This document shows positions 60,985 to 64,000 of a stretch of 64,000 bases of DNA, one piece after another. Both the position numbers and the translations under genes were made by a program. Within the stretch, counting starts at the first letter, position 1, and each line of letters opens with the position of its first letter. Origin of the DNA: Prorocentrum cordatum (lineage: Eukaryota > Sar > Dinophyceae > Prorocentrales > Prorocentraceae); assembly GCA_963575745.1 (NCBI GenBank), contig CAUYUJ010021037.1:432001-496000 (forward strand), read 5' to 3'. The notes under the pieces were generated by a model. The model saw nothing but the letters and a program-made list of their open reading frames with translations, was not told where the DNA came from and made no database searches.

Positions 60985-61810
60985 CGATGGCAGTCGCAGT
61001 GGCAACGGCAGTCGCAGTCACAGCCTCAGCCTCAGCCTGCCTCAGCCTCAGCCTCAGCCTGCCTCAGCCTCAGCCTGCCTCAGCCTCAGCCTCAGCCTGC
61101 TTCAGCCTCAGCTCAGTCTGCCTTCAGCCTCGGCCTCAGCCTCAGCCTGCCTCAGCCTCAGCCTGCATCAGCCTCAGCCTCAGCCTCAGCCTGCCTCAGC
61201 ATCAGCCTCAGCCTCAGCCTCAGCCTGCCTCAGCCTCAGCCTCAGCCTGCTTCAGCCTCAGCCTCAGTCTGCCTTCAGCCTCGGCCTCAGCCTCAGCCTG
61301 CCTCAGCCTCAGCCTGCATCAGCCTCAGCCTCAGCCTCAGCCTGCCTCAGCATCAGCCTGCCTCAGCCTCAGCCTCAGCCTGCCTCAGCCTCAGCCTCAG
61401 CCTGCTTCAGCCTCAGTCTGCCTTCAGCCTCGGCCTCAGCCTCAGGCTGCCTCAGCCTCAGCCTGCATGAGCCTCGGCCTCAGCCTCAGCCTGCCTCAGC
61501 ATCAGCCTGCCTCAGCCTCAGCCTCAGCCTGCCTCAGCCTCAGCCTCAGCCTCAGCCTGCTTCAGCCTCAGCCTCAGTCTGCCTTCAGCCTCGGCCTCAG
61601 CCTCAGCCTGCCTCAGCCTCAGCCTGCATCAGCCTCAGCCTCAGCCTCAGCCTGCCTCAGCATCAGCCTGCCTCAGCCTCAGCCTCAGCCTGCCTCAGCC
61701 TCAGCCTCAGCCTGCTTCAGCCTCAGCCTCAGTCTGCCTTCAGCCTCGGCCTCAGCCTCAGCCTGCCTCAGCCTCAGCCTGCCTCAGCCTCAGCATCAGC
61801 CTGCCTCAGG
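60985..61810. repeat. CAGCCT minisatellite with about 155-bp higher-order units
   Basis: Built from CAGCCT and CTGCCTCAGC words. The marker GCCTTCAGCCTCGGCCTCAG starts near 61120, 61271, 61420, 61581 and 61736, so the higher-order unit is 149-161 bp and present about five times. An upstream run of GTCGCA words is at 60968-61015. A 306-codon frame is a repeat shadow. Confidence 0.88.
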
Positions 61811-62015
61811 ATTCAAAATGTGGCCCGGGAATGGAGTTTTGGGAACTCGAAGAACACGAAGTGGTCTACAGTTGGCTCCGGGCATTCAAAATCATGCCCA
61901 GGAATGAAGTTCTGGGAACTCGAAGACCACGAAGTGGCCTACAGTTGGCTCCGGGCGTTCAAAATGTGGCCCGGGAATGGAGTTCTGGGAGCGCCAAGAG
62001 CGATTTTGCGAGGAT
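61811..62015. repeat. Three units of a 73-bp tandem repeat
   Basis: (A/G)TTCAAAATGTGGCCCGGGA-type starts at 61811, 61884 and 61957, each followed by GAGTTNTGGGAACTCGAAGA and CTACAGTTGGCTCCGGGC. Confidence 0.85.
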
Positions 62016-63262
62016 GTCTCAGGCGATTTGGGTGGCAGCGGCAGAGCGCCGGCAGATCGCCGGATCCAGCCCAGACCCCCCTGGGGAGTCATGATGCTCT
62101 CTTTTGACCCTACTAGAAACCTATCAGTCTTCGCTGTTAGGTAAAAATGGAGCAGCCCGATGTCTGGGTACAGTCAATCTACTGCCATGAGGAACGCTAA
62201 GTAAGGCATGAAGCCCCTTTTCGGGGCCACACAAGCGCTTGCGTGCGTGGACGCGAAGCGCTGGTGCAACAGCCATGGAAGAACCTCAGGAACACCGAGC
62301 CCCTTCCGAATCCAAGCCGTTCCTTTTTGCAGCGTTTTGGCTGTAGTGGGCCCGCACAAGGTCACTCTGGCGAAGGGTCACTCTCACGCGTAGCCGAGTT
62401 CAGTCGGCCTGGCGCGGAGAGAATCTGTCACAGGGTCAGTCCGAGGCCAGGGATTATCCGCAGTCCGAGGCCAGGGATTATCCGCAATCTCCCAGGACCT
62501 CAGGAGGTAGTGGAGGTGTATCGATTCGGGCCCCCGGGGGCCCAAGCGTATCTGCATCCCCTGGGGTCCTAGGCCCTATAGGCGATCGGTTCCCGGGTAG
62601 AGTGGATCTGGCCCCAGAGCTGTGTTCCCGGCCAGCAGCTCCAGAGCCGCGACGCCGCTCCCTGCGACGCAGGTCTGGGAGCGGACCTCTCCGCCCCAGG
62701 CTGAGCTGAGGCCTGATGCCGCTCCTGATCACTGGCATAAGGGAATCGGGTCCTGAGGGAAACGGGTCCTGAGCCCTGGGGCCGTCCCCTTGCACGACCT
62801 CTTCATCATGTGTTCTGACAGTCCTGGGGCCCGTGGAGGGCCCCAAGAGCCCGAGGACTGCGAAAAACCTCAGGACCCCTTTGCCCAGACATCCGGAGGC
62901 TCCAAGATTCGTCGGAGCGTGAGCCCTGGAGGTCTGGACCCAGCGAGGGCCCGCAGAGGCCGAAACCGTCAAAGCCCCCATGGCGAGATCGGGGCCACGA
63001 TCGGTGGCCGCGACCACCGGCCGACGCGAGGGGGATCGGAGGCGGCGCACTCGAGGGAGCGGCGCGGGCGGGGCGGCCTTCCTGGGAGCCCTCCTCCGAG
63101 GGGCTCGGAGCTGAGCTGCCCCGGTGAGCAACACGCAACACGCCGCGTGTGGATGCGGAACTCCTCACGCAGACCGGCAGCGCAGGCAGGGCGCGATACG
63201 CTCGCCAAAGCGTGGGCCGAGACGCGAAGCCAACACGCAACGCAGTGGCACGGACCCCAGAC
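62016..63262. other. Spacer with repeat fragments, no gene seen
   Basis: 62348-62401 is a single arm of family H (GCACAAGGTCACTCTGGCGA, then AGGGTCACTCTCACGCGTAG). CAGTCCGAGGCCAGGGATTATCCGC-type sequence is duplicated at about 62436-62485. 63169-63250 matches 6343-6425. No recognisable gene. Confidence 0.45.
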
Positions 63263-63440
63263 CCCATGACGCCGTGATTTGCTCACAACGTCGACCCCCA
63301 GAGCCCTGGACCCCTTCCCCGGGACCGGTTTGTCATCCTAAGTCGTTTTTTGACGGTCCTAAGTCAGCCTGGAGAGGGCCCCCAGAAGCCGAAAATGGAG
63401 AAAAAACTCCCGCCGTGATGTTTCCACAACGCCAGGGGGT
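63263..63440 (+). repeat. Dispersed repeat family D, longest copy
   Basis: GACGCCGTGATTTGCTCACA, then CGTCGACCCCCAGAG, CCGGGACCGGTTTGTCATCC and TTTTTTGACGG, followed by AGAAGCCGAAAATGGAGAAA. Confidence 0.6.
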
Positions 63441-63659
63441 CTGGGACGCTTGTCAAGCACGGTACCTGCTGCGCTTCAAGACGGGCGCATCGAGGCAGCC
63501 AAGGCTCGGAGGCCTCCAGCAAAAAGCTCCTCGGAGGCCAAGTCCCTCTGGGGAGCCCCTGGCCGTCTCGGAGGGCCAGGCCCCTCGCCCCCAGGCACCC
63601 CCGCGCCCGCGCCGAGAGAGGCATCGGCAGGCCGTGGCCGATCGGCCAGAGTGCCTGGA
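63441..63659. other. Spacer, no gene seen
   Basis: Nothing recognised. Confidence 0.4.
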
Positions 63660-63872
63660 TGACTGGGACGACGGGACGAGGAGGGCGAGGAGGAGGAGGG
63701 TGAGGAGGAGGAGGTGGAGGAGGAGGAGGAGGAGGAGGCGGAGGAGGAGGAGGAAGAGGAGAAGAAAGAGGAGGAGGAAGAGGAGGAGGAGGAGGAGGAC
63801 GAGGAGGAGAAAGAGGAGGAGAAAGAGGAGCAGGAGAAAGAGGAGCAGGAGGAGGAGGCGGAGGAGGAGATC
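63660..63872. repeat. GGA purine tract
   Basis: About 210 bp of GGA, GAA and GGC words. Confidence 0.9.
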
Positions 63873-64000
63873 ACCGCCGACGGGACCGCCCAGGTGCCGA
63901 GCGGTCCAGCGGGGTCGGCGGATCGCGGCCGGCGGGGCCGCAGCGGGGCCGACCAGCCGAACGGGGGGATGGGCGGATCGTGGCCGCCCAGCTCGCGACG
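63873..64000. other. GC-rich end of the window
   Basis: Nothing recognised. Confidence 0.4.

Noticed and set aside
60987-61907. 306-codon ORF rich in Ala, Ser and Leu
   Set aside because: Translation of the CAGCCT minisatellite.

Overview
This is nuclear DNA from a dinoflagellate. The clearest sign is the dinoflagellate spliced-leader sequence (22 nt, ending GCCATTTTGGCTCAAG) found as genomic relicts at the 5' ends of two retrotransposons (21827-21863 and 43176-43197). The rest agrees: GC-rich DNA, very long trinucleotide arrays, many dispersed repeats, retrotransposon open frames, and no recognisable host gene, tRNA or rRNA. The species cannot be told from this window.

Layout. 1-7100: dispersed repeats and small terminal-inverted-repeat (TIR) elements, two copies of a 531-bp repeat, and a GAT microsatellite. 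7118-13256 (minus strand): a decayed LINE (LINE-1) with an APE/EEP endonuclease and a reverse transcriptase (RT). Its RT is split by a 2.2-kb minisatellite of 90-bp units. 13378-21400: short TIR elements of at least four families, two arrays of a 14-bp motif spaced about 20 bp apart (16571-16865 and 17954-18275), GGATCC-rich repeats and short tandem arrays. 21827-30416 (plus): a nearly intact LINE (LINE-2) that starts with two tandem spliced-leader relicts, then ORF1 (zinc finger and coiled coil) and ORF2 (EEP, RT, CCHC, RNase H, C-terminal zinc fingers). 30417-32685: CAT and GGA arrays. 32686-38811 (plus): a Penelope-like element flanked by 268-bp direct repeats. It codes for a large protein with an N-terminal GIY-YIG-like nuclease, a YVDD reverse transcriptase and an RS-rich tail; a membrane-type segment follows in frame after one UGA. 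38930-43170: a 361-bp duplication, a 2.1-kb array of 88-bp units, and purine and pyrimidine tracts. 43176-50300 (plus): a second LINE of the LINE-2 type (LINE-3), with a spliced-leader relict, many frameshifts and in-frame stops. 50300-64000: long CTC, CAT and GGA arrays (up to 0.8 kb each), minisatellites, dispersed repeats, and a few unrecognised open frames.

How it fits together. LINE-2 and LINE-3 look like reverse-transcribed, trans-spliced mRNAs. LINE-2 carries a full leader followed by the truncated leader expected when an older integrated leader is itself used as a splice acceptor, which implies two rounds of copying. All three LINEs, read in their sense direction, have pyrimidine trinucleotide arrays (TCC or CAT) on both sides, which suggests microsatellite targeting or microsatellite-like tails. 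The Penelope-like element has CT dinucleotide runs in its flanking repeats. The window therefore records retrotransposition coupled to trans-splicing and to simple repeats.
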